NCBI RefSeq assembly: GCF_016894265.1
Contig: NZ_CP069791.1
Coordinates: 2,356,001 to 2,420,000, forward strand
Direction of reading: 5' to 3'
DNA: 64,000 nucleotides
Origin: Corynebacterium tuberculostearicum
Lineage (GTDB): Bacteria > Actinomycetota > Actinomycetes > Mycobacteriales > Mycobacteriaceae
This document shows positions 26,823 to 34,546 of this stretch, one piece after another. The notes beneath the pieces are model-generated. The model was not told where the DNA came from, made no database searches, and saw only the letters and a program-made list of their open reading frames with translations. How positions within the stretch are numbered: the stretch's first letter is position 1; the number at the start of each line of letters is the position of its first letter. Made by a program: the position numbers and the translations under genes.

Positions 26823-27737
26823 ATGAAAAAGCTCATCGCCACCCTCCTCGTACCCGCCCTCGCGCTGGGCCTTGCCTCGTGCAATCGCTCGGAAGAAGAC
26901 CGCAACCGCATCACGCTAGCGCTGTCCACGCAGACCAACCCCTTCTTCGTCGAACTGCGCCACGGCGCGCAGGATAAGGCCAAGGAACTCGGCGTTCCGC
27001 TCGACATCCAAGACGCCTCCGATGACCCCGCCCAGCAGGTCAATCAGCTGGGCAATGCCACCTCGATGGGCGCCAAGGTCGTCGTGGTCAACCCCACCGA
27101 TTCCGATGCCGTGGCCCCAGCCGTGCGCGGCATCAAAAATGACGGCGTGCCCGTCATCGGCGTGGACCGCGACGTCAACGGCGTAGAGCTGGATTCCATG
27201 GTGGCCTCCGATAACGTCGCCGGTGGCGCGCAGGCTGCGGATAAGCTCGCTGAAGCCATCGGGGAAAAGGGCGATATCCTCATCCTGCAGGGCACCGCTG
27301 GTACCTCCGCCTCGCGCGAGCGCGGCAAGGGCTTTGCAGAGCAGATTGCGAATTATGGGGACATTCGGGTCGTCGGCAAGCAATCGGCGAATTTCGATCG
27401 CACGGAAGGCCTCAACGTCGCTACCAACTTGCTGCAGGCCAATCCTGATATTAAGGCCATCTTTGCGGAGAACGATGAAATGGCGCTCGGCGCGGTCGAA
27501 GCTTTAGGTGACCGCGCCGGTTCTGAGGTCAAGGTGGTGGCTTTTGACGGTACCTTCGATGGCCTCAAGGCAGTCAAAGATGGCAAGCTGGAAGCTACCA
27601 TCGCCCAGCAGCCCGCAGAGCTCGGTGCCCGCGCCATCGAACAAGCCGCAGCGCTCCTGCACGGTGGCGCGGCGGAGAAAAACGTCCCCGTCGAGGTCAT
27701 CACCGTCACCCGCGACAATGTGGAGGATTTCCAATGA
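26823..27737 (+). CDS. rbsB: Ribose-binding lipoprotein
   Basis: The 304-residue lipoprotein carries a signal with lipobox LGLASC (Cys20), so it is anchored outside the membrane, and a type I sugar-binding fold: LALSTQTNPFFVELRHGAQDKA, NPTDSDAVAPAV, VIGVDRDVNGVE, FAENDEMALGAVEAL and VVAFDGTFDGLKAV. It delivers ribose to RbsC/RbsA. The Asn, Asp and Arg residues typical of ribose binding lie in these blocks. It overlaps rbsK by 4 bases. AAGGAGCAC precedes the ATG. Confidence 0.94.
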   Translation: MKKLIATLLVPALALGLASCNRSEEDRNRITLALSTQTNPFFVELRHGAQDKAKELGVPLDIQDASDDPAQQVNQLGNATSMGAKVVVVNPTDSDAVAPAVRGIKNDGVPVIGVDRDVNGVELDSMVASDNVAGGAQAADKLAEAIGEKGDILILQGTAGTSASRERGKGFAEQIANYGDIRVVGKQSANFDRTEGLNVATNLLQANPDIKAIFAENDEMALGAVEALGDRAGSEVKVVAFDGTFDGLKAVKDGKLEATIAQQPAELGARAIEQAAALLHGGAAEKNVPVEVITVTRDNVEDFQ

Positions 27738-28642
27738 GCAAGCTAACCGTCGTCGGTTCCATCAATGCCGATCTCATTGTGCACGCCGAGCGCCATCCGC
27801 AACCCGGCGAAACCCTACTGGGCTCTGGCGGCGACATCTTGGCCGGGGGCAAAGGCGCTAACCAGGCCGTCGCGGCCGCACAGCTGGGCGCCACTGTGGC
27901 CTTTGTGGGCGCGGTCGGCTCCGATCCCTATGCCGAGCCTGCCATGCACTATATGCGCACCTCCGGTATCGATCTGGGCGCCGTGGAGCAGGCCGATACC
28001 AATACCGGCCTCGCCGTCATTACTGTCTCGGCCGATGGCGAGAACACCATCGTCATCTCCCCCGGTGCCAACGCTCTTGTCGACGCCCCCTTTGTCTCCT
28101 CCCGCGCCTCCACCATCGCCGATGCCGACGTGGTCCTCCTCCAGGGTGAAATCCCTGCCTCCGGTTTCCAGGCCGCGGTCGAGGCGGCCCAGGGCCGAGT
28201 GGTGGTCAACCTCGCGCCCGTGGTCGCGGTCGACCGCGACTCGCTCCTGCAAGCCGATCCTTTGCTGGCCAATGAACACGAAGCAGGGCTCATCCTGGAC
28301 CAGCTCGGACTACCTGCAGAGGGCGCCCCGCGCGAGCTCGCCCACCGCTTGGTAGAGGCCGGTTTCCGCTCCGTCGTTCTCACCCTTGGCGCCCACGGCG
28401 CCTACGTGGCTACCCCGGAAGGCGGCACGGATATCCCCACCCCGCGCGTGACCGCCGTGGATACCACCGGCGCCGGCGATGCCTTCGCGGGTGCCTTCTG
28501 CGCCCAGCTGCTCACCGGTGCCTCGCTTGTCGATGCCGCCACCTTCGCCGCCCGCGTCGGCGCCTTCGCCGCCACCGGCAACGGCGCACAGCCTTCCTAC
28601 CCCACCACCGAATCCGCCCTGCCGGAGGTCACCGATGCGTAA
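27734..28642 (+). CDS. rbsK: Ribokinase
   Basis: This PfkB-family kinase makes ribose-5-phosphate from ribose and ATP. The 302 residues contain VVGSINADLIV, the substrate motif GGKGANQAVAAAQLGA, NTGLAVITV, and the catalytic DTTGAGDAFAGAF. Length is typical. Translation is coupled to rbsB (4-base overlap) and to rbsD (8-base overlap, ATGCGTAA). Confidence 0.95.
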   Translation: MSKLTVVGSINADLIVHAERHPQPGETLLGSGGDILAGGKGANQAVAAAQLGATVAFVGAVGSDPYAEPAMHYMRTSGIDLGAVEQADTNTGLAVITVSADGENTIVISPGANALVDAPFVSSRASTIADADVVLLQGEIPASGFQAAVEAAQGRVVVNLAPVVAVDRDSLLQADPLLANEHEAGLILDQLGLPAEGAPRELAHRLVEAGFRSVVLTLGAHGAYVATPEGGTDIPTPRVTAVDTTGAGDAFAGAFCAQLLTGASLVDAATFAARVGAFAATGNGAQPSYPTTESALPEVTDA

Positions 28643-29009
28643 ATCCGGCCTGCTCAATCCCGCGCTCACCAGCGCTGTCGCGCGCTTGGGCCACACCGAT
28701 ACCTTCGTTATCGCCGATTGCGGCCTGCCCATCCCCCGCGAAGTGCCTGTCATCGACCTCACGCTAACCTTTGGCATCCCCACCTTTGCCGATACCCTGG
28801 CGGCCCTCCTCGATGAGGTCGTGGTCGAAGCCGCCACCATCGCCGATACCACCCCGCCTGAGGTGCGCTCCCTGCTTCCCGCAGTACCGCTTACCGAGGT
28901 CTCCCACGACGACCTCAAGCGCGAGGTCGCCCGCGCCTCCTTTGTCGTGCGCACCGGTTCCACCACGCCGTTTGCCAATGTCATCCTGCGCTCCGGCGTG
29001 CCCTTCTAG
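28635..29009 (+). CDS. rbsD: D-ribose pyranase
   Basis: RbsD converts beta-pyranose ribose to the furanose form used by ribokinase. The 124-residue protein matches the family throughout: MRKSGLLNPALTSAVARLGH with catalytic His20, HTDTFVIADCGLPIP, and the C-terminal VRTGSTTPFANVILRSGV. As the last gene of the rbs operon its end overlaps the convergent RelE gene by 4 bases, and no terminator is visible between them. Confidence 0.95.
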   Translation: MRKSGLLNPALTSAVARLGHTDTFVIADCGLPIPREVPVIDLTLTFGIPTFADTLAALLDEVVVEAATIADTTPPEVRSLLPAVPLTEVSHDDLKREVARASFVVRTGSTTPFANVILRSGVPF

Positions 29010-29272
29010 CGCTTATAGACGTTTCCGCGTGCCCCTACGGTAAACACTTCCACCAGCACTTCTTGCTCCTCAACGGAGTACAGCACTCGGTAATTTCCCA
29101 CCCTTATTCTTCGGCCACTCCTGCCGGACAAAGCGATAGATCCCGGTGGATATGGGTCTTGGGCCAGTCCACCGATCGCGCGCTTAATCCGTTGATATTG
29201 CTTTCGGTTTCCCTGATGGATTTTTTGTAACTCTCGCTTGGCCTGCCGCGTAAACGCGATGTTGTAGTCCAT
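29006..29272 (-). CDS. RelE/ParE-type toxin
   Basis: The 88-residue basic protein has the RelE fold pattern: YNIAFTRQAKRELQKI, IKRAIGGLAQDPYPPGSIAL, RRIRVGNYRVLYSVEEQEVLVEVF and GARGNVYKR. Such toxins cleave mRNA in the ribosome A site. The C-terminal Arg/Tyr/Lys residues expected for catalysis are present. The partner antitoxin gene is not upstream in the same operon but begins 69 bp away on the opposite strand. The stop codon overlaps rbsD by 4 bases. Confidence 0.88.
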   Translation of the reverse strand: MDYNIAFTRQAKRELQKIHQGNRKQYQRIKRAIGGLAQDPYPPGSIALSGRSGRRIRVGNYRVLYSVEEQEVLVEVFTVGARGNVYKR

Positions 29273-29286
29273 GACCTCTTAAAAAG

Positions 29287-29320
29287 TTGTACTCTTTGCT
29301 AACTTAGTACTAGTAGTACT
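29287..29320. promoter_or_regulatory. Shared operator between toxin and antitoxin genes
   Basis: GTACT occurs three times (29289, 29307, 29316), twice as the palindrome AGTACT, in steps of 18 and 9 nt. YefM-type antitoxins bind hexamers with a GTAC core, so this is the likely autoregulation site for both divergent promoters. Confidence 0.55.
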
Positions 29321-29341
29321 TTGATGTATTAGGAGCTTTCA

Positions 29342-29593
29342 TTGTCTTTGCCACTTTCCGAACTCCGCACCCGCTTAGGCCAGGTCATTGACCAAGCCCA
29401 CTACGCAGGCACCCGCACCGTTGTCACCCGCAACGGTAAGGAAGCCGCAGTTATCATTTCGCCTCAGGAACTAGCTTTCCTTGACCGCCTCGAAGCCGCT
29501 GCAGATGCTGAAGCGCTCCGCCAAGCCCGCGCCGCCGATACCGGCGAACGCTTCTCTTTTGAACAGGTCACGGAAGAAATCGAAGGGCGCTAG
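29342..29593 (+). CDS. Phd/YefM-type antitoxin
   Basis: The 83-residue protein has the Phd/YefM N-terminal DNA-binding and dimer region (LPLSELRTRLGQVIDQAHYAGTRTVVTRNGKEAAVIISPQEL in segments) and an acidic, Ala-rich C-terminal tail that would wrap the toxin. The start is the TTG at 29342, with AGGAG 6 nt upstream; an ATG further up hits a stop in frame. It is divergent from its presumed RelE partner. The end overlaps the convergent AbiEi/DUF559 gene by 4 bases. Confidence 0.85.
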   Translation: MSLPLSELRTRLGQVIDQAHYAGTRTVVTRNGKEAAVIISPQELAFLDRLEAAADAEALRQARAADTGERFSFEQVTEEIEGR

Positions 29594-30453
29594 CCGTAAA
29601 TTGGCTCGGCTGCATACCCGGCTAAAAGCCAATGCCAGCGCCACACGGATTCGTGAGCAAGAGAGCTGAAATTCGTTCGCCCCTCATGAGCCTCAGAAAT
29701 TTGCTGAACCACATCTACCAGGTGATGCTTCACGCAGCTGCCTGAATAGCGAAGAACGGTATACCCTCTTAGCGCCGCATCATTTCCCTTCCAGCGGTCT
29801 TTAACGAAGGTCCCCAAATCCTCCGCCTTATGGAAGTCATAGCCATCGATTTCAACGGCGACCTTCCCTACAACGATGTCCCATAGATAGGGACCTATCT
29901 GGTGGTTTACCTGAACCTTCTTCCCACGACGCTGAAGCGCCCGGACCACTTTCCTTTCTGCTTCGCTATCGGCACCTACCGCAGATTTGTTCACTAATTC
30001 CCGAACCCGAGCTGGTACCCGCGCGATACATCCGAGGTCTTTTTCTAAGGCTTGCTTACCGCGCCTGTTTTGATATCGCGTTTCAAGCATCGTTACTGCT
30101 TGATCGTCATCCACCACAGCCGCCGCTAGCAGGGGATTTTGCACGGGGATACCTTCAAACGTAAAACTCGTTTTCTGCCGAGTTCGCTCGACTTCAAACC
30201 ACTGCGAACCACTCACGACATGCCTGTAGGCAAATTTCAGAGGAAAGGTCATCGCCTTCTTGGAGTACAGCTGCACCGCAGAGCTTCCTGCAAGCATGAT
30301 TCCAGGCCACCGCTTGTGCAGGATGCGAGCTACCTCCATGGGAGTCGGTTCCCGCCACGTATAAATCCCGCGGCCGATTCGGATTATCTTTCCATTCGCT
30401 ACATGAGTATTAAGCTCTCCCCTGCTTAGGCCTGAAACCAGTACTTCTTCCAT
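29590..30453 (-). CDS. AbiEi-like/DUF559 domain protein
   Basis: The 287 residues show an N-terminal winged-helix-like segment (LSRGELNTHVANGKIIRIGRGIYTW) as in type IV antitoxin AbiEi, a middle region similar to the family (MLAGSSAVQLY, LLAAAVVDDDQAVTMLE), and a C-terminal endonuclease-like domain (QIGPYLWDIVVGKVAVEIDGYDFHK, GYTVLRYSGSCV) with the D-E-D pattern of the PD-(D/E)XK/Vsr group. GGGGGAAGC precedes the ATG at 30453. It is the intact relative of the broken gene at 15118. Function is unknown; relatives are often near mobile or defence loci. Confidence 0.7.
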   Translation of the reverse strand: MEEVLVSGLSRGELNTHVANGKIIRIGRGIYTWREPTPMEVARILHKRWPGIMLAGSSAVQLYSKKAMTFPLKFAYRHVVSGSQWFEVERTRQKTSFTFEGIPVQNPLLAAAVVDDDQAVTMLETRYQNRRGKQALEKDLGCIARVPARVRELVNKSAVGADSEAERKVVRALQRRGKKVQVNHQIGPYLWDIVVGKVAVEIDGYDFHKAEDLGTFVKDRWKGNDAALRGYTVLRYSGSCVKHHLVDVVQQISEAHEGRTNFSSLAHESVWRWHWLLAGYAAEPIYG

Positions 30454-30525
30454 GCTTCCCCCTTTGAGCATTATTCCCCTGCCCGAAAGCTTAAAGCACG
30501 CTTCCTCACGCCGCAGGCTACAACG

Positions 30526-30590
30526 ATGCAAAGCAAGCACGTTTTATCCTTTTCCTCCGCAAATTTTGCCCGATCGTGCTTGTTTTGCAT
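30526..30590. repeat. Inverted repeat pair with AAGCACG core, first hairpin
   Basis: ATGCAAAGCAAGCACG (30526-30541) and CGTGCTTGTTTTGCAT (30575-30590) pair at 15 of 16 positions. The core CAAGCACG is shared with the second hairpin at 30631. Confidence 0.7.
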
Positions 30591-30630
30591 GTTGGCAAGG
30601 GGCGACGAGAACTTCGCTAAAGATTAGGAG

Positions 30631-30691
30631 ACAAAACAAGCACGTTTTGCCGAAAAACTACGTTGTTTTGGCTAAAACGTGCTTGTTTTGT
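30631..30691. repeat. Inverted repeat pair with AAGCACG core, second hairpin downstream of purE
   Basis: ACAAAACAAGCACGTTTTGCC (first 20 bases from 30631) pairs with the arm at 30670-30691, with one bulge and an 18-nt loop. On the minus strand it follows the purE stop by 20 nt and could end that transcript; no long T run follows. Confidence 0.7.
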
Positions 30692-30710
30692 TTGGCCTTA
30701 GACCGGAGAA

Positions 30711-31211
30711 CTACTCTCCCAGCAGCTTGTCGCGCAGGTTCTTATCCTTCTGCTCGACCTCTTCGGCCATCTGCTTTTGGTAGTGCACCAACTTGTCTTG
30801 GATGACGGGATCGCCAGCGCCGAGGATGCGCGCAGCAAGCAGGCCTGCGTTTTTTGCACCGCCGATGGAGACGGTGGCTACCGGCACACCACTGGGCATC
30901 TGCACGATGGATAGGAGGGAATCGAGACCATCGAGATCCTTCAGTGCGCGGGGGATACCGATGACCGGCAGCGGCGTGGCCGCGGCGACCATGCCGGGAA
31001 GGTGCGCGGCACCGCCGGCGCAGGCGATAATCGCCTTCAACCCGCGGGTGTGTGCTTCCTTGGCATAGGCCAGCATCTTTTCCGGGGTGCGGTGGGCGCT
31101 GACCACGCCGACCTCGAAGGGGATGCCGAAGTCCGCGAGGACCTGAGCGGCGGGTTCAACGGTGGGCCAATCGGAATCGGAGCCCATGATGATGCCTACG
31201 TGCGGTTGCAT
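30711..31211 (-). CDS. purE: N5-carboxyaminoimidazole ribonucleotide mutase
   Basis: PurE moves the carboxyl group of N5-CAIR to form CAIR in purine synthesis. The 166-residue protein has the active-site signatures [29 protein letters not shown] and [17 protein letters not shown], followed by [35 protein letters not shown] precedes the ATG. purK lies 24 nt upstream in the same orientation, so they form a purK-purE operon. Confidence 0.96.
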   Translation of the reverse strand: MQPHVGIIMGSDSDWPTVEPAAQVLADFGIPFEVGVVSAHRTPEKMLAYAKEAHTRGLKAIIACAGGAAHLPGMVAAATPLPVIGIPRALKDLDGLDSLLSIVQMPSGVPVATVSIGGAKNAGLLAARILGAGDPVIQDKLVHYQKQMAEEVEQKDKNLRDKLLGE

Positions 31212-31235
31212 AGTGTCCTTTCTACAGGCAGAATT

Positions 31236-32405
31236 TTATGCCCAGTCGGCGTGCACGAGGAAGTGCGCGGCCTGGCGGGCAATGGAAAGGGTTTCCTCGG
31301 TGGAGTCGCCGGTGACGTTGACGTGGCCAATCTTGCGGCCAGGGCGGTGGCCCTTCCCATAGAGGTGAATCTTGGCCTGCGGGTAGCGCTGCATTACTTC
31401 ACGGACACGCTCCGGCATGGGCATGGCGGGATCTTCGTCGGCGCCCAAGACATTGGCCATCACGGTGACGGGTGCAAGCGCGTCGACTGCGCCCAAGGGG
31501 AGGTCGAGCACGGCGCGCAGGTGCTGCTCAAATTGGGAGGTCACGCAGCCATCCTGGGTCCAGTGGCCGGTGTTATGCGGGCGCATGGCCAGTTCGTTGA
31601 CGGAGATATCCTCGCCCTCAGGGCCGTCGAAGGCAAAGAGTTCGACGGCCAGCACGCCGGTCACGCCGAGGGACTCGGCGATGGTCAGACCCAACTCGGA
31701 AGCGCGCTGGGAAAGTTCCGGTGTAAGGCCGGGGGCGGGGGCAATGGCCTCGGCGCAGATGCCGTTTTCCTGACGGGATTGGGTAATCGGCCACACCTTG
31801 GCCTCGCCGGAAGGACGGCGGGCGACCAAGATGGAAAGCTCGCGGGTAAGTTCCACCTTTTCCTCTGCCATCAGCGGGGTTCCGGCCTCAAGCAGCTCGG
31901 AGACCAGCTCAAAGCAATTATCGGCGGTGGGGAACCATACGCCCTTGCCGTCATAACCACCGCGGCGGGCCTTGAGGCACACGCGGCCATCGACGGCGTC
32001 GAAAAAGGCGCGGGCATCGGCCACCGAGTCGATGGCGGCAAAGCGCGGCACGGGAGCGCCCAGCGCGGCGAGCTTTTCGCGCATCTTGAGCTTGTCCTGC
32101 GCATAGATGAGGGCGGTGGGCTGGGGCTGGACGTTAAATCCGGCGTCGATAAGCGCGGCGGAGTGCTCGTTGGGCACATGCTCATGCTCGAAGGTAATGG
32201 CATCCGCGCCCTCTGCCACGCCACGCAGCTCCTCCAAGGAGGTGTAATCCCCCAGCACCACGTCCGGGGTGACCTGCGCGGCGGAGGAATCCGGCTTGCT
32301 AGCCAGAATCCGCAGGTGAATATCGAGTTCCGCGGCGGCCGGCTGCATCATGCGAGCCAGCTGGCCGTCGCCACACACAGTTACAATAGGCTTTAAGTCA
32401 CTCAC
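31236..32405 (-). CDS. purK: N5-carboxyaminoimidazole ribonucleotide synthase
   Basis: This ATP-grasp enzyme makes N5-CAIR from AIR, bicarbonate and ATP, feeding PurE. The 389 residues show VTVCGDGQLARMMQPAA at the N-terminus, ITFEHEHVP, the ATP-grasp core LKARRGGYDGKGV, and NELAMRPHNTGHWT. The start is taken as the GTG at 32405 with GGGGGA just upstream; an in-frame start at 32438 would add residues that overlap the divergent budA. purE follows. Confidence 0.95.
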   Translation of the reverse strand: MSDLKPIVTVCGDGQLARMMQPAAAELDIHLRILASKPDSSAAQVTPDVVLGDYTSLEELRGVAEGADAITFEHEHVPNEHSAALIDAGFNVQPQPTALIYAQDKLKMREKLAALGAPVPRFAAIDSVADARAFFDAVDGRVCLKARRGGYDGKGVWFPTADNCFELVSELLEAGTPLMAEEKVELTRELSILVARRPSGEAKVWPITQSRQENGICAEAIAPAPGLTPELSQRASELGLTIAESLGVTGVLAVELFAFDGPEGEDISVNELAMRPHNTGHWTQDGCVTSQFEQHLRAVLDLPLGAVDALAPVTVMANVLGADEDPAMPMPERVREVMQRYPQAKIHLYGKGHRPGRKIGHVNVTGDSTEETLSIARQAAHFLVHADWA

Positions 32406-32430
32406 GTCCCCCAATACTAGCCTGGATACT

Positions 32431-33162
32431 ATGTTCACTCGTCATACCATCTTCCAAAATTCCCTCATGACCGCTTTGCTGGACGGCATTTATGACGGCG
32501 AAATGACCATTTCGGAACTGCTTGGTAAGGGCAATTTTGGCCTCGGCACCTTTGATGGCCTCGACGGAGAGATGATCATTTTGGACGGCACCTGCTACCA
32601 GCTGCGCGGCGATGGCTCCGCGCAGATTGCAGACCTAGACCAGCGCACGCCCTACGCGGTGGCCACGAACTTTGTCCCGCGCATTACTGCCGACGCCCCC
32701 GCGGGCCTGCGCCGCGATCAGCTTTCCGCGTTCATCGATAAGCTCGAGCCTTCCGCCAACTACATGTACGCGGTGCGCATCGTGGGCACGTTCAAGGAGG
32801 TGACCACCCGCACGGTGGTCAAACAAGAAAAGCCCTACCCGCCAATGTCTGAGGCCGTGGGCGGCGATAAGGAGCTGCACTTTAAGGACGTCGAGGGTGT
32901 CATCGGCGGCTTCCGCACCCCCGTCTATGAAAAGGGAATCTCGGTACCGGGCTGCCACGTGCACTTTATCGACGCCGCCCGTACCTCCGGTGGCCACGTG
33001 CTGGACTACGTAGTGGATAAGGCAACGGTTGAGCTCTGCCCCGCCTCCGACCTAGAGCTGCGCCTGCCGCTGACACAAGAATTTAGCCGAGCTAACCTCT
33101 CCCCCGAGGATCTAGATAGCCAACTTCACACCACCGAGGTTAAAACCAAGGGCGATCATTAA
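32431..33162 (+). CDS. budA: Alpha-acetolactate decarboxylase
   Basis: The enzyme turns acetolactate into acetoin, an overflow and pH-balancing product, and draws from branched-chain amino acid precursors. The 243 residues match BudA/AlsD: MTISELLGKGNFGLGTFDGLDGE (in part), LDGTCYQLRGDG, and the metal site VPGCHVHFIDA. The ATG at 32431 fits family N-termini. It is divergent from purK with under 30 nt between starts. Its last 23 bases overlap the convergent bPH2 gene. No acetolactate synthase gene is in the window. Confidence 0.93.
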   Translation: MFTRHTIFQNSLMTALLDGIYDGEMTISELLGKGNFGLGTFDGLDGEMIILDGTCYQLRGDGSAQIADLDQRTPYAVATNFVPRITADAPAGLRRDQLSAFIDKLEPSANYMYAVRIVGTFKEVTTRTVVKQEKPYPPMSEAVGGDKELHFKDVEGVIGGFRTPVYEKGISVPGCHVHFIDAARTSGGHVLDYVVDKATVELCPASDLELRLPLTQEFSRANLSPEDLDSQLHTTEVKTKGDH

Positions 33163-33580
33163 TAATCTCGGCCACGCGCTTGGGCTTGGCCACGTTGGGA
33201 AAATACATGGCCCGGTCCCAGCCGTGAATTGCTAGGGATACCCCGCCCCGGCGCTTGCGGGCGCCGCGGATATCCTGCAGCGGAATCGAATCAATATTTC
33301 GGCCCTCGCGCGCGATGACGCGCCTATTAGTCACGATGAAGCGCTTGCGGCGGGCCTTATAAAGAGGAATGACAAAGCGCCAGATTCCCAGCAGCGCCCA
33401 TACCGCGACGAGACCATTTCGCAGCATCGGGTCTACTGCTTGGACATCGCACCAGCCGATGGCGATCCACAGCAGGCCGGTGATGAGGATGAGCTCGAGG
33501 AAGGGGAAAATCAGCGCGCGAAACGGCGCGGAGACATCCGCGCGCTTGACCTCACCTTGGCCCATCTTCATTAGTCCCAT
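33140..33580 (-). CDS. bPH2 (DUF304) domain membrane protein
   Basis: The 146-residue protein has two membrane helices (about 24-42 and 57-72) followed by a bacterial PH-like domain: RRKRFIVTNRRVIAREGRNIDSIPLQDIRG and DRAMYFPNV. The family is common and poorly characterised; some members help export or envelope assembly. In corynebacteria it is commonly next to birA, as here (37 nt downstream of the birA stop). Its 3' end overlaps budA by 23 bases. Confidence 0.8.
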   Translation of the reverse strand: MGLMKMGQGEVKRADVSAPFRALIFPFLELILITGLLWIAIGWCDVQAVDPMLRNGLVAVWALLGIWRFVIPLYKARRKRFIVTNRRVIAREGRNIDSIPLQDIRGARKRRGGVSLAIHGWDRAMYFPNVAKPKRVAEIINDRPWF

Positions 33581-33617
33581 AGCTATGGATGCTACCTCGC
33601 GTGTCTACTGTGGTGGT

Positions 33618-34502
33618 TTACTGCTGTGGGCGCAGGTGCGTGACATCACCTGCGGAGTAGTACTCGCCGGCGACCATGATGCGGCCGTCCTCGCCGATTT
33701 CATCGACGTGCCCGGTGACATCGCCGGACGGGGTTTCTAGGCGCACCTCCTGGCCGAGCGAGGAGCAGACCGCACGGTAGTCGTGCAGAAGCTGCGGATC
33801 CTGGTTCTCCCATTGCACGATGCGACGGCGCAGGTTCTTCAACACGGTAATGGCCAGCTCGGTGCGGTCCGTATCGCGGCCTTCGAGTGCGAGCGAGGTG
33901 GCCTTTTCAATCGGTAGATCCTCACGAGTCAGGGTGACATTGATGCCCATGCCCACGACGACGCGCGCGGATGGTGCGGCGCCACCTACTGCCTTATTGA
34001 CCTCTGCTTTATTGACTTCAGCCTTATTTACTTCGGCCTTGTTGACCTCGGCCTTGTTGACTTCGGCCTTGCCTACCTCCACCTTGGTGAGCTCGGTCTT
34101 CGGCGCGGCCTTGAAGGCTTGGCCCACGGGACCGGCCTCGGCGAGGATGCCGCACAGCTTATTGCCGTCGATATGCACGTCGTTCGGCCATTTAAGCACG
34201 GTGCCCTCGATCGAATCGGTCACCGCGAGGCCCGCGGCCAGCGGCAGGGTGCCCAGGTGCTCGAGGGATTCCGGCAGCAACAGCACGGAGAAAATGACCT
34301 GGGAGCCGGCCGGCGCGGTCCAAGTGCGGCCGAGGCGGCCCTTGCCGGAAAGTTGTTCGTCGGCAAGCAGCACGGTGCCATCCGCAACATTGGTGGCCTG
34401 CATCAAATCGGTATTGGTGGAGCCGGTCTTTTCCACGAAATCGATGGTGGTGAAATCGTCCGCCAGCGCGGTGCGAATGCGTTCCAAATCAAGTGCAGTC
34501 AT
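33618..34502 (-). CDS. birA: Biotin-[acetyl-CoA carboxylase] ligase with pentapeptide repeat insert
   Basis: BirA attaches biotin to the EAMKM lysines of the carboxylases in this window (10531, 53989, pyc). The 294 residues lack a DNA-binding N-terminus, so this is a class I ligase. Visible motifs: EKTGSTNTDLM, SGKGRLGRTW (biotinyl-AMP loop), LKWPNDVHIDGNKLCGILAE and VVVGMGINVTL. Between GILAE and VVVGMG lies an unusual insert with five perfect AEVNK units plus degenerate VEVGK and TELTK, coded by 15-nt tandem repeats at about 33998-34100. The ATG at 34502 is chosen; a TTG at 34511 is possible. Confidence 0.93.
   Translation of the reverse strand: MTALDLERIRTALADDFTTIDFVEKTGSTNTDLMQATNVADGTVLLADEQLSGKGRLGRTWTAPAGSQVIFSVLLLPESLEHLGTLPLAAGLAVTDSIEGTVLKWPNDVHIDGNKLCGILAEAGPVGQAFKAAPKTELTKVEVGKAEVNKAEVNKAEVNKAEVNKAEVNKAVGGAAPSARVVVGMGINVTLTREDLPIEKATSLALEGRDTDRTELAITVLKNLRRRIVQWENQDPQLLHDYRAVCSSLGQEVRLETPSGDVTGHVDEIGEDGRIMVAGEYYSAGDVTHLRPQQ
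33998..34100 (-). repeat. 15-nt tandem repeats inside birA
   Basis: About seven units encode (A/V)EV(N/G)K-type pentapeptides, five of them identical in protein and nearly so in DNA. Unit number is a multiple of three bases, so copy changes keep the frame. Confidence 0.85.
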
Positions 34503-34546
34503 AAGCTTCAAGGATACCGGCCGCCAATGGTGCTAGTGTGTTGCGC

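Noticed and set aside
31002..32396. Plus-strand frame (464 codons) opposite purK
   Set aside because: Shadow frame with Gly/His-rich composition; purK on the other strand is complete.
33998..34100. Short tandem repeats considered as a CRISPR-like array
   Set aside because: Units are 15 nt without spacers and lie in frame inside birA. No CRISPR array or cas gene is present in the window.
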